A stretch of 64,000 nt of DNA, from assembly GCF_030823405.1 (NCBI RefSeq), contig NZ_JAUSXC010000001.1, forward strand, positions 4,075,001 to 4,139,000, written 5' to 3'. Below, piece after piece: positions 37,972-46,448 of this stretch (position 1 is the stretch's first letter; each line of letters starts with the position of its first letter). The translations under genes and the position numbers were made by a program. The stretch comes from Chryseobacterium ginsenosidimutans (GTDB lineage: Bacteria > Bacteroidota > Bacteroidia > Flavobacteriales > Weeksellaceae). The notes under the pieces were generated by a model. It made no database searches, was not told the DNA's origin, and saw nothing but the letters and a program-made list of their open reading frames with translations.

Positions 37972-40038
37972 ATGAAATACAACACACGAAATATAGGGAT
38001 AATAGCACACGTCGATGCCGGAAAAACAACTTTAACTGAAAGATTACTTTATTACACAGGAATGATCCACAAAATCGGAAACGTAGACGAAGGAAATACC
38101 ACGATGGATAAAGATATTCAAGAGAAAAACAGAGGAATTACCATTTCATCTGCAGCTATTTCCACGCAATGGAAAAAAGATGATAACGTTTTCAATATCA
38201 ACATCATTGATACTCCGGGACACATTGATTTTGCCGTGGAAGTTGAGCGTTCTCTGAGGGTTTTAGATAGCGTTGTTGCCGTTTTCTGTGCTTCTTCGGG
38301 AGTTCAGCCACAGACGGAAAACGTTTGGTTCCAAGCAGAGAAACATGGAATTTCTAAAATCTGTTTCATCAATAAAATGGACAGGATCGGGGCCGATTTC
38401 TTTGCTGTTTTAAATGAAATCAGGACGAAACTAGACGCAGTTCCTTTGGCTTTGCAAATTCCAATCGGTTCTGAAGATAACTTTGAGGGTGTTATTGATT
38501 TAATCAAACAAAAAGCCCTGTATTGGATCGATGAAAATGGCGAAACAATTGTTGAAAAGGAAATTCCTGAAAATTATAAAACTGAAGCTGATGAATTCAG
38601 AATGAAATTAATGGAAACATTAGCCGAATTTGATGAAAATTTCTTTGAAAAATTCATGGGTTCTGAAGCTCAAATTTCTGAAGAAATGATTACTGAAGCG
38701 ATACAGAGAACCTGTCAATCAAGAGCTATTGTTCCTGTTTTATGTGGTTCTGCTTTTAAAAATAAAGGAGTTCAGCCGTTGCTTGATGCGATTGTAAATT
38801 ATCTTCCTGCTTCCAATCAATTGTCTGTTATCAAAGGAAAAGATATGAAAACAGAAGAAACAATTGAATTAGAAAGAAATGAAGAAGAAACTTTTTCAGG
38901 ATTGGTCTTCAAGGTGTTGATAGACAAACATATGGGCAAACTGGCGATGTTGAGAATTTATTCAGGAAAGATAAAATCCGGTGACACCATTTTAAATGTA
39001 AGAACGGGAGAAAATTTCAGGATTTCGAGGATTTTGCAGATGCATTCAGATAAAACGTTAACAATTGAGGAAGGAAAAGCGGGTGACATCGTAGCTTTAA
39101 CAGGAATAAAAGATGCGAAAACAGGCGATTCTTTATCTAATATTGAAAAACCAGTTTTGCTTGAATCTATTACGATTCCTGCGTCGGTAATCAGAGTTTC
39201 TATTGAACCTAAGACGAATACTGATGAAAAATCTTTCGGTTTGGTTTTGGCAAAAATTCAGGAGGAAGATCCATCGTTGGTTGTTGAGAGAGACAAACAA
39301 ACGGGAGAAACTTTGTTGAGCGGTTTAGGAGAATTGCATCTTGAGGTTACTTTGGAAAAGATCAGATTGAATCACGGAATTGAAATTAATCAGGGAAAAC
39401 CTAAAGTTTCGTACAGAGAAATTTTAACCGAAACAAAAATCCACAGAGAAAAACTCGTGAAACAAAACGGAGGAAGTGGCCAGTTCGCAGACATTACTTT
39501 TGAAATTGGACCTAGAAATGAAAATGAAATAGGCTTGGAATTTATTAACAAAATTAAAGGCGGAGTCATTCCTGGTGAGTTTATCTCTTCTGTTGAAAAA
39601 GGTTTCAGAGAAGCAATGGAAAACGGTCCGTTGAGCGGAAACCCTTTGGAAAGCATGAGAATTACTCTTCTGGATGGTTCTACTCACTCTGAAGATTCTG
39701 GTGCTTTTGATTTTGAAATAGCCGCAAGAGATGGTTTCAGAGCCGTTGCAAAAACTTGTAAACCGAGACTATTGGAACCAATCATGCAGGTTGAAATTCA
39801 AAGTATCGACGAATATACCGGAGTTGTGACCGCCGATATCAACAAACGAAGAGGCATCATTACGTCGATTGAAGAAAAATCAGGAAGAAAAGTCTTCGCA
39901 GCAGAAGTTCCTTTAGCTTCTACTTTCGGGTATATTTCTGATCTGAGAACGTTGACGAGCGGCAGAGCTTCGATCAGCATGAAGTTGTCACACTATGCTT
40001 TAGTGCCCGATTTCATTGCAAATACATTAATAACCTAA
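37972..40038 (+). CDS. Elongation factor G paralogue
   Basis: A 688-residue translational GTPase with all five EF-G domains. The G motifs are intact: AHVDAGKTT (about 12-20), RGITI (switch I, about 54), DTPGH (about 80), NKMD (about 134) and GSA. Domains IV and V run to the end. It resembles EF-G more than TetM/TetO (TMD rather than the TetM switch sequence). It lies alone, away from any str operon genes, so it is probably a second EF-G acting in ribosome recycling or stress translation. Its leader carries an attenuator, and there is no strong promoter in the gap before it. Confidence 0.88.
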   Translation: MKYNTRNIGIIAHVDAGKTTLTERLLYYTGMIHKIGNVDEGNTTMDKDIQEKNRGITISSAAISTQWKKDDNVFNINIIDTPGHIDFAVEVERSLRVLDSVVAVFCASSGVQPQTENVWFQAEKHGISKICFINKMDRIGADFFAVLNEIRTKLDAVPLALQIPIGSEDNFEGVIDLIKQKALYWIDENGETIVEKEIPENYKTEADEFRMKLMETLAEFDENFFEKFMGSEAQISEEMITEAIQRTCQSRAIVPVLCGSAFKNKGVQPLLDAIVNYLPASNQLSVIKGKDMKTEETIELERNEEETFSGLVFKVLIDKHMGKLAMLRIYSGKIKSGDTILNVRTGENFRISRILQMHSDKTLTIEEGKAGDIVALTGIKDAKTGDSLSNIEKPVLLESITIPASVIRVSIEPKTNTDEKSFGLVLAKIQEEDPSLVVERDKQTGETLLSGLGELHLEVTLEKIRLNHGIEINQGKPKVSYREILTETKIHREKLVKQNGGSGQFADITFEIGPRNENEIGLEFINKIKGGVIPGEFISSVEKGFREAMENGPLSGNPLESMRITLLDGSTHSEDSGAFDFEIAARDGFRAVAKTCKPRLLEPIMQVEIQSIDEYTGVVTADINKRRGIITSIEEKSGRKVFAAEVPLASTFGYISDLRTLTSGRASISMKLSHYALVPDFIANTLIT

Positions 40039-40044
40039 AAAATG

Positions 40045-40076
40045 AGGACTGTAAATTTATTTTGCAGTCCTTGTTT
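40045..40076 (+). terminator. Terminator after the EF-G paralogue
   Basis: An AGGACTG / CAGTCCT stem with an A/T inner extension, followed by TTGTTT. Confidence 0.6.
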
Positions 40077-40197
40077 GGTTATAAGGTTAATAGTAATTTA
40101 TATTTTTCGTCTTTCTGATTATGCATTCTTTTTTTTGACCATAGATCTCTGCATTAACTCTATCATTCAACTTATACTCTCAAATCTACCAACTTTC

Positions 40198-41736
40198 TTA
40201 TTTTTCAGGCATCACTTTATATGTTGGATCGTTCTGAATATTGATTTCTATTACTGCTTCTGCATTTTTCAGTATTTTTATACAATCTTCACTTAGATGT
40301 CTTAAATGTAGTTTCTTATTCAGTTCACTGTATTTTTTTGACAATTTATCTAATGCATCGATGGCGCTCATATCTACAATCCGACTTTCTTTAAAATCTA
40401 TAACAACTTGTTCGGGATCATTCGCAGGATCAAATTTTTCTGTAAAAGCTGTGACAGATCCGAAGAATAATGGTCCGAAAATTTCGTAATATTTAACCCC
40501 ATTTTCGTCAATATGCTTTCTTGCACGAATCCTTTTTGCATTATCCCACGCAAAAACCAATGCCGAAATAATCACTCCCACCAAAACCGCTAAGGCTAAA
40601 TTATGAAGAACAATGGTAATTAAAGCCACCGTTATTCCAACAAAAATATCAGATTTTGGCATTTTGTTTACAATTCGAATAGAAACCCATTGAAACGTGC
40701 TGATTGCTACCATCATCATTACTCCAACCAATGCTGCCATCGGGATTTTTTCGATAAATGGGGCTCCGACCAAGATAATTATTAAGATAGTGATCGATGC
40801 GATAATTCCTGAAAGTCTGGCTCTTGAACCGGCATTTAAGTTGACCAAAGTCTGTGCAACCATCGCGCAACCTCCCATTCCTCCGAAAAATCCGTTAGTA
40901 ATATTTGCTAAACCCTGAGCCACAGATTCTTTATTGGTATTCCCCTTAGAATTCGTGATTTCATCGACCATCGATAAGGTAAGCAAAGATTCAATCAGGC
41001 CAACTCCTGCCATAATCATAGCGTAAGGAAAAATAATTTTCAGAGTTTCCAGCGAAAAAGGAATATTTGGAATATGAAAACCGGGTAGACTTCCGCTGAT
41101 ATGAGCAATATCTGCAACTGTTTTTGTATTAATATTAAATCCTAAAACAACAGCAAAAACAATTAATATAGCTATTAATGATGAAGGAATTACTTTTGTA
41201 ATTTTTGGGAAAAAGTAAACAATCGTAACCGTTAAAGCTGTTAATCCGAGCATTATATATAAGGAAGTTCCCTGAAGCCAACCAACGACTCCGTTTGCAT
41301 CAGTAATTTTAAACTGTTCAACCTGGGCCATAAAAATGATCACTGCCAAACCATTTAAAAAGCCATACATCACAGGTTGTGGAATTAATCTTACAAATTT
41401 TCCGAGCTTGAAAACGCCAACTAATAATTGAAAAATACCCGCCAAGACAACTGTTGCGAAGAGATATTCTATCCCATGAGTTTTAATTAAAGCAATCAAA
41501 ACAACAATAGTAGCTCCTGCTCCACCAGAAACCATTCCCGGACGTCCGCCTAAAATTGCGGTAACCAATCCCATCATAAAAGCTGCATAAAGTCCTGTTA
41601 ACGGAGAAAGCCCCGCTAAAATCGCAAATGAAAGAGATTCCGGGATCATAGTCATTGCAACTGTAAATCCGGCTAAAAGTTCATTTTTATAATTGATCTT
41701 TTTCGAAAAATCGAATAAGGCGATGGTATTTTTCAT
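40198..41736 (-). CDS. SulP family anion transporter with STAS domain
   Basis: A 512-residue inner-membrane transporter (sulfate, bicarbonate or similar anions). About 12-14 membrane helices include MIPESLSFAILAGLSPLTGLYAAF (split for length, about 31-54), typical of SulP. The STAS domain at about 405-500 contains VVIDFKESRIVDMSAIDAL. The promoter TTG-N20-TACCTTTG at 41744-41774 leaves almost no 5' leader. No carbonic anhydrase gene is adjacent, so the anion cannot be inferred. Confidence 0.93.
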   Translation of the reverse strand: MKNTIALFDFSKKINYKNELLAGFTVAMTMIPESLSFAILAGLSPLTGLYAAFMMGLVTAILGGRPGMVSGGAGATIVVLIALIKTHGIEYLFATVVLAGIFQLLVGVFKLGKFVRLIPQPVMYGFLNGLAVIIFMAQVEQFKITDANGVVGWLQGTSLYIMLGLTALTVTIVYFFPKITKVIPSSLIAILIVFAVVLGFNINTKTVADIAHISGSLPGFHIPNIPFSLETLKIIFPYAMIMAGVGLIESLLTLSMVDEITNSKGNTNKESVAQGLANITNGFFGGMGGCAMVAQTLVNLNAGSRARLSGIIASITILIIILVGAPFIEKIPMAALVGVMMMVAISTFQWVSIRIVNKMPKSDIFVGITVALITIVLHNLALAVLVGVIISALVFAWDNAKRIRARKHIDENGVKYYEIFGPLFFGSVTAFTEKFDPANDPEQVVIDFKESRIVDMSAIDALDKLSKKYSELNKKLHLRHLSEDCIKILKNAEAVIEINIQNDPTYKVMPEK

Positions 41737-41743
41737 TTCAGGG

Positions 41744-41774
41744 CAAAGGTATGAACTTGTAATTCTTTATACAA
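41744..41774 (-). promoter_or_regulatory. Promoter of the SulP gene
   Basis: On the minus strand, TTG at 41774-41772, a 20-base spacer and TACCTTTG at 41751-41744 fit the consensus exactly. The start codon begins eight bases after the -7 box, so the mRNA may be nearly leaderless. The rest of 41775-42270 is very AT-rich with no clear gene. Confidence 0.65.
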
Positions 41775-42270
41775 TTTTGTGGTACCACTATTTAATATTT
41801 CATAAAATATTGACTTATAAATTATTTAATTATCAAATAAAAACATAATATAATATTTCACCACATAATCCATTTATGTCATTAAATTTTAATTAAAATC
41901 TACCTTCAACAAATATTTCAATACTTATTTTTGGGTTTTATTCCTATTTGTTCTATATTTGAAATTAAACTAATTAATTATTTTTATAAAAATTTAAGAT
42001 AATTAACAATAATTAATTAAAATTTAAACAAAATATAAAAATTATTCAAAAACTGCATGAGAATTTTAGCAACTGAATACTTTTCTACTGAAGAGAAAAT
42101 TCAGAATAAAGGTTTACCAAGAAAATAGAGAATAAAGACAAGCAAAATAATCGCTGAAAAAAATAGTGAAATAAAAATGTAAAATTCTGTATGCATATTT
42201 TATAATCACAATAATATATTTCTGTTGTGTTTTGCATGCAAATCGTTTAATAGATACTAAGGCTAATAAC

Positions 42271-42687
42271 ATGTTATACAAAGAAATACATATAGGACAG
42301 TTTATAAAACACAGAGTTGACGAACTGGAAACCAGTAAGGAAAGAGTGTGCAGCTTTCTAAAAAAAGATGAAGAAGCTATTGAAAAAATCTACAACAGCA
42401 AATCAATAGATACCGACCTTCTTTTACGATTTTCAAAGCTATTGGAATACGATTTTTTCAGAATTTACAGTTCACACCTTATTTTATACTCCCCTCCTTC
42501 GGCTGTTGATAAAAGTAAAAATCATAAATCTGATAAAATTCCTTACTTCAGAAAAAACATATATACTCAGGAAATTAAGGAATTTATCATTGGGAAAATA
42601 CAGTCTGGTGAAATGACACACAGCGAAATTATCAGTGAATATTCTATCCCAAAAAGCACACTGCATCGGTGGCTTCAAAAAATTTAA
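42271..42687 (+). CDS. HTH protein of a Chryseobacterium-type pair, gene 1
   Basis: A 138-residue protein beginning MLYKEIHIGQFIKHRVDELE. The N-terminal half is helical with a family core (LLLRFSKLLEYDFFRIYSSHLILYSPP, given here only in part: RFSKLLEYDFFRIY). The C-terminal 30 residues (EIISEYSIPKSTLHRWLQK) form a transposase-like helix-turn-helix. I recall this family as abundant in Chryseobacterium; whether it is an orphan transposase subunit or a regulator is unclear. The ATG at 42271 fits the family start better than an upstream TTG. Confidence 0.72.
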   Translation: MLYKEIHIGQFIKHRVDELETSKERVCSFLKKDEEAIEKIYNSKSIDTDLLLRFSKLLEYDFFRIYSSHLILYSPPSAVDKSKNHKSDKIPYFRKNIYTQEIKEFIIGKIQSGEMTHSEIISEYSIPKSTLHRWLQKI

Positions 42688-42699
42688 AATTAAAATCGA

Positions 42700-43044
42700 A
42701 TGCGCCCTAATTATACAAAAATATATCAGGATATGCTGAAGGAAAGGGATCCTCAAAAACTGGAAGACCCTAAAATCCAACGTCTTATTAAGAATTTAAA
42801 AACCACTGAAGATATCCTACACTTTAATGAACTGGTTTTTAAGCAATCGAAAGAAAGTTCGCAAAATAATCAAAAGCTAAAAACCTATGATAAAAAGACG
42901 ATGCTCAAACTTCTTGAGTATCAGCAAAAGCATGGTTTTTCCACAAATTATATGTCAAAAAAGTATAAAATAAGCAGAACTACTATTGCAAAATGGAAAA
43001 AGACATTTGAACAGGAATTCGAAAAAATAGTAGCGAAAAGTTAA
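42700..43044 (+). CDS. HTH protein of a Chryseobacterium-type pair, gene 2
   Basis: A 114-residue basic protein 12 bases after gene 1, hence in one operon. The C-terminal region (HGFSTNYMSKKYKISRTTIA, about 80-99) is a helix-turn-helix of the transposase OrfA type ending in a WKKTF helix. No catalytic transposase gene (DDE) or inverted repeats flank the pair, so it is either a relic of an insertion sequence or a small regulator pair. Confidence 0.7.
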   Translation: MRPNYTKIYQDMLKERDPQKLEDPKIQRLIKNLKTTEDILHFNELVFKQSKESSQNNQKLKTYDKKTMLKLLEYQQKHGFSTNYMSKKYKISRTTIAKWKKTFEQEFEKIVAKS

Positions 43045-43061
43045 TTTAAAGATGATAATCA

Positions 43062-43102
43062 ATAAAAAAATCCGATAAGTTTTGCTTCATCGGATTTTTT
43101 GT
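43062..43102 (+). terminator. Terminator after the HTH pair
   Basis: An AAATCCGAT...ATCGGATTT stem (loop AAGTTTTGCTTC) followed by a T-run. Confidence 0.75.
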
Positions 43103-43133
43103 TAAAGGTAACAATCAAGAAAAGAACGGGGCA

Positions 43134-43364
43134 TGTCTGTGCCGGATTCGAACCGGATAACCTTGCAGGGAATTCAGGATCATTTTTCTGAATCACAGAC
43201 TGGATCTCGCCAATCTGTCATTTCCTTTTTCATAGGTCGTGTTTGATAATCCTGTTGTAACAACAGCACTATATAGTTCTTCTGCAGGCGTCATTGTATA
43301 AGCTTTTGCACCTTCGTAGTTGGTCACTACTTTATTTTCTTTTTTTTAAAAAATTGAATTTCAT
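43134..43364 (-). pseudogene. TROVE (Ro60-like) gene relic fused to a tRNA 3' fragment
   Basis: Read on the minus strand from the ATG at 43364, an extra A in an eight-A run breaks the frame after ten codons. The shifted frame encodes NYEGAKAYTMTPAEELYSA and TTGLSNTTYEKGNDRLAR, characteristic of the N-terminus of TROVE/Ro60 proteins. A second shift near 43205 restores QSVIQKNDPEF. The similarity then stops and the sequence becomes tRNA-like (GGTTCGAATCC T-loop, 43134-43165). Only about 60 of the roughly 500 TROVE codons remain. Ro60 binds misfolded and Y RNAs, so the relic fits the RNA-repair genes nearby. Confidence 0.72.
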
Positions 43365-43420
43365 GGTTACTGTTTTTTTATTAAACGTTTGGAAGATTAT
43401 CGTTTCCTCTCTGATTTCTT

Positions 43421-43459
43421 ATGCAAAGTAATTACGACATTACGCAGTGTTTTTGCGTA
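43421..43459 (-). promoter_or_regulatory. Conserved promoter/operator module of the TROVE relic
   Basis: A 39-base block containing the perfect inverted repeat TACGCA-N7-TGCGTA (43441-43459) and a promoter box reading TTACTTTGCAT on the minus strand. About 31 of 39 positions match the block at 46391-46429 before the exonuclease genes. It ends about 57 bases before the relic's ATG. Confidence 0.7.
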
Positions 43460-43479
43460 GTGAAAATATTTGTAAAAAA

Positions 43480-43700
43480 GTTTTTTGGTTAATCGCAAAG
43501 GCGCAATTTTTTATTTCTTGGATGTGTTAAAGGCGCAAGGATTTCATCTTCGATAAAATTGACTGTATTGTAAATCATTGCGTGGAACGTAGTGAGGAAA
43601 TAATTTCTTAAACATAATGTCATTCCGTAGGAATCTCAGCAATGCATCTAACAATAAGGCTTAGATTCCTGCGGAATAACAAAAATGATATTAATTTTTT
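43480..43700. repeat. Dispersed intergenic repeat with palindrome
   Basis: The 352 bases between the operator module and the VOC gene hold AATCGCAAAGGCGCAA-like sequence and an inverted repeat. GTCATTCCGTAGGAATCT at 43619-43636 matches the complement of 43663-43680 at 16 of 18 bases. No open frame. It resembles REP-type elements. Confidence 0.5.
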
Positions 43701-43811
43701 GAATTAATTAAAAATAAAATCTATCTATCATTCATTTTTATATAAAGGGATCGATGGTTTGAGGTTTTTGGAAATCTGTTGTCTAGCTTTGTGTACATTA
43801 TAATTTAAGCT

Positions 43812-44264
43812 ATGATTAAAGGATTATATGAAACTCACGTACAGGTAAGCAATTTGGAAAATGCAATACAGTTTTACACTGAAGTTCTAGGCTTGGAACT
43901 GGCTCATCACGATGAAACCCGTCCGATTGCATTTTTATGGATTGGAAAAAATAAAGAATCCATGTTGGGTTTGTGGGAGCAAAAAGAAAATTTGCAGACT
44001 AGACATTTCGCTTTTTCAGCAGATAAAGAAGATATTTTAAATTATTCCGTTGATTTTTTAAAAAATAAAAATCTAAAACCATACAATTTCTTAAAAGATG
44101 GAATTGATGAACCGATGGTTTTTGCGTGGATGCCTGCGTTGGCAATTTACTTTAATGATCCGGATGGAAATCAACTGGAATTTATTTCTATTTTGGAAGG
44201 TGATGGGAAACCGGAATTGGGCGTGATTTCTTATAAAGAGTGGTTGGAGAAAAAACTGAGATAA
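43812..44264 (+). CDS. VOC family (glyoxalase/bleomycin-resistance-like) protein
   Basis: A 150-residue cytosolic protein with the paired beta-alpha-beta-beta-beta fold. The first metal-side histidine is in YETHVQVSNLENAIQFYTEVL (about 6-26) and the last strand motif is YFNDPDGNQLEFISI (about 114-128) with the metal-binding glutamate. Lyase, dioxygenase or antibiotic-binding activity cannot be distinguished. It interrupts the gap between the TROVE relic and the exonucleases and is on the opposite strand. Confidence 0.87.
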   Translation: MIKGLYETHVQVSNLENAIQFYTEVLGLELAHHDETRPIAFLWIGKNKESMLGLWEQKENLQTRHFAFSADKEDILNYSVDFLKNKNLKPYNFLKDGIDEPMVFAWMPALAIYFNDPDGNQLEFISILEGDGKPELGVISYKEWLEKKLR

Positions 44265-44365
44265 AATCACATTAATCATTTTTAAGATGTAAACGACACA
44301 GACTAATCAAGACTTATTCGTTAGATTTGCTTTTCCAAAACTATTACTTGTCTTAAATTAAATTT

Positions 44366-45178
44366 ATGAAATATCTGTCTTCATTATTTTGTCTTTTAGT
44401 TTCGATAATCACTTATTCTCAAACGACTGAAAAGACTAAAATTTACGTCATCGGTGTTGTTCACGATTCGTCACCTATTCTGAATCCTCAAATGCTGTAT
44501 GGAATATTGGATACTATTAAACCCGAAATTTTACTTCAGGAAAATGACAGTCAGCAAATAACTGATTATACAAAAGAGATACGTCCTGAATCTAATGAAC
44601 AGACTGCAACCTTACTATATCTGAAAAAATATCCGAAAACACTTAATCTTCCATTCGAGTTTGAAGGACGAAACCAGTACAGAAAAAATAACGGAATGGT
44701 TCCTACTGATAATCTTACCATTAAATTAATGGATAGCCTATATCAAAAGAATGCATTGAGCTCTACTAATAAAATTATCTACGAAAAATATATTAATGCC
44801 AATAAAACATTATCCGATTTCGCAAAGACTGATATTAAGACCTTAAATTCGTTAGCCTTTGAAACAGTTAACAGATACAGACAATCTATCCAGCATCACG
44901 AGTTGCCTCAAATATCCAATTCTGAAGATCTTTTTTCAAGAAAATTTGTTACTAAGCCAAATGGAGAAAAAATTTCTTATCGTGACGGTTATCAATTATG
45001 GTGTAATTTCTGGGATCTCAGAAACAATTCTATGGCTATTAATATCATCAAAAAAGCCTATGAAAATAAAGGTAAAAAAATCGTCGTTTTAACAGGTGTA
45101 CAGCATAAATACTACATAAAAGAACTGTTGGAAAAATACAATGACGGCAATTATGTTGTTATTGAATATTTCAATTAA
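44366..45178 (+). CDS. Secreted TraB/TIKI-superfamily-like protein
   Basis: A 270-residue exported protein (signal peptide MKYLSSLFCLLVSIITYSQ). Near the N-terminus it has GVVHDSS (GxxH, about 31-37), then LLQEN and FEFEGR, and near the C-terminus VVLTGVQHKYYI (second GxxH, about 244-255). Paired GxxH motifs with conserved acids define the TraB/PrgY/TIKI/ChaN superfamily of putative metal-dependent hydrolases. The substrate is unknown. A terminator follows at about 45193. Confidence 0.7.
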   Translation: MKYLSSLFCLLVSIITYSQTTEKTKIYVIGVVHDSSPILNPQMLYGILDTIKPEILLQENDSQQITDYTKEIRPESNEQTATLLYLKKYPKTLNLPFEFEGRNQYRKNNGMVPTDNLTIKLMDSLYQKNALSSTNKIIYEKYINANKTLSDFAKTDIKTLNSLAFETVNRYRQSIQHHELPQISNSEDLFSRKFVTKPNGEKISYRDGYQLWCNFWDLRNNSMAINIIKKAYENKGKKIVVLTGVQHKYYIKELLEKYNDGNYVVIEYFN

Positions 45179-45192
45179 ACGTTATCTCACAA

Positions 45193-45222
45193 AAAAAGCT
45201 CCCTGTAAAAAGGGAGCCTTTG
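45193..45222. terminator. Terminator between convergent genes
   Basis: A GCTCCCT / AGGGAGC stem with an A-rich loop between the TraB-like gene and the exonuclease gene. T-rich flanks occur on both strands. Confidence 0.7.
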
Positions 45223-45251
45223 TTAAATGAGTATTGGTCACAATTATTACC

Positions 45252-45803
45252 TTAATCCTGTTGTAAACACCAATGCAGAATCTTCGCAATATTCTTCGCA
45301 TCATCCACCCCTCTGTGATGTGTGCCTTCAAGGGTGAAATTCAGTTCGCCTAAAGCTCTTGCCATTCCCACACTTTTCCGAACGGTCGGGTGCAATTCTC
45401 CGAATAATGTTTTCACATTGATATGGTCATCACTCAAAGGATAATCGATATTGAATCTTCTTGCCTGATTTTGGAGCATATTCAAATCGTAGTTTCCGTA
45501 ACTTGCCCAGGTCAGATCTTCAGAATCGTATTCTGCTCTCAGAATATCCAAAGCATCTTCAAATAAAATGCCTTCATCATCCAATAATTGCTGAGTAATG
45601 GAAGTAAGTTTCGTACAAAACGGACTCACTTTTGAAAATTGAGGTTTCACCAAAATCCCCTCATTTTTGGAAATCTTACCGGTTTTCGCATCCATAATGC
45701 AAACTCCGATTTCTATGATTTCACTTTCCTGACCCCTCGGCGGGCGGGCGTCCCAGCACGTGGCTTCGAGGTCTATAATTAATATATTGTCTGTTGTTTT
45801 CAC
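45252..45803 (-). CDS. ERI1/KapD-like DEDDh 3'-5' exonuclease (copy 2)
   Basis: A 183-residue RNase T-fold exonuclease. The DEDDh residues are seen in IIDLEATCW (D-x-E, about 9-17), TWASYGNYDLNML (D, about 97-109) and HHRGVDDAKNIAKI (H and D, about 161-174). It resembles the ERI-1/KapD group, which trims 3' ends of structured RNAs. It starts with GTG 25 bases after its tandem paralogue and probably shares that promoter. Confidence 0.9.
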   Translation of the reverse strand: MKTTDNILIIDLEATCWDARPPRGQESEIIEIGVCIMDAKTGKISKNEGILVKPQFSKVSPFCTKLTSITQQLLDDEGILFEDALDILRAEYDSEDLTWASYGNYDLNMLQNQARRFNIDYPLSDDHINVKTLFGELHPTVRKSVGMARALGELNFTLEGTHHRGVDDAKNIAKILHWCLQQD

Positions 45804-45828
45804 TTTTTTAATTGTTTATGTTAAAAAT

Positions 45829-46374
45829 TTACTGCAAAATCTCTCTCAAAATTTTCGCAGCATTGTAAGCATCGTCTGCTCCGCTGTGATGGTTTCCTTC
45901 AAAATCCATGTTCAGGAACTTCAGGGCTCTTTTTAAACCCATCATTTTATGAAGTCCGTTATAGTGTTTGAATTGATTCATCACATTTAAGTAACTTTCG
46001 GAAAAAGGATTTTCGATACCGAGATAATCACATTGCTGCATCATCTGTTCTTTATCAAAATTTCCAAAACCCGCCCAGGTAAGGGAACCTGAATGATATT
46101 CATCCCTTATTTTCTCGCAGGCTTCTTCAAAATGAATTCCTTTTTCCTTTATCAGTTGCGGCGTAATACCCGTAAGATCAGTACAAAATTTACTTATTTT
46201 TGATCTTTCAGGAATGACGTAAATGCTCTGTTTCTTGGAAATTGCTTGTGTTGCTACATTTAATTCGCAAATTCCTATTTCTATAATATCGACTTTTTGT
46301 CCTGCAGGAATTCTGTCATATTCCCAACAGGTGGCTTCTAAGTCGACAATTAATATTTCGTTTGTTGTTTTCAT
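45829..46374 (-). CDS. ERI1/KapD-like DEDDh 3'-5' exonuclease (copy 1)
   Basis: A 181-residue paralogue of the following gene with the same DEDDh set: IVDLEATCW (about 9-17), TWAGFGNFDKEQM (about 98-110) and HHSGADDAYNAAKI (about 161-174). It is the promoter-proximal gene of a two-gene operon. The 39-base module at 46391-46429 immediately upstream is shared with the TROVE relic. This suggests a role in RNA 3'-end trimming under the same control. Confidence 0.9.
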   Translation of the reverse strand: MKTTNEILIVDLEATCWEYDRIPAGQKVDIIEIGICELNVATQAISKKQSIYVIPERSKISKFCTDLTGITPQLIKEKGIHFEEACEKIRDEYHSGSLTWAGFGNFDKEQMMQQCDYLGIENPFSESYLNVMNQFKHYNGLHKMMGLKRALKFLNMDFEGNHHSGADDAYNAAKILREILQ

Positions 46375-46390
46375 TTGTTATTTTTTATTA

Positions 46391-46429
46391 ATGCAAAATA
46401 AATACGTTTTTGCGCAATGATTTTGCGTA
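46391..46429 (-). promoter_or_regulatory. Conserved promoter/operator module of the exonuclease operon
   Basis: It contains the inverted repeat TGCGCA-N7-TGCGTA (one mismatch to the perfect palindrome at 43441-43459) and, on the minus strand, the box TTATTTTGCAT. It ends 17 bases before the exonuclease ATG. Confidence 0.7.
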
Positions 46430-46448
46430 GAAAACTGTACCGTTCCGA

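Noticed and set aside
42057..42128. 23-codon frame before the HTH pair
   Set aside because: Very short, in extremely AT-rich DNA, with no promoter or terminator placed to support it.
42271..43044. Complete insertion sequence
   Set aside because: No DDE transposase and no terminal inverted repeats or target duplication flank the HTH pair.
43134..43200. Cloverleaf-like fold with a 7-bp acceptor stem (GTCTGTG/CACAGAC), GCA-like loop and T-arm, as an intact tRNA
   Set aside because: Most of its 5' part is readable as TROVE codons (QSVIQKNDPEF), the anticodon stem does not pair and there is no variable loop. Only the T-arm end is convincingly tRNA-derived.
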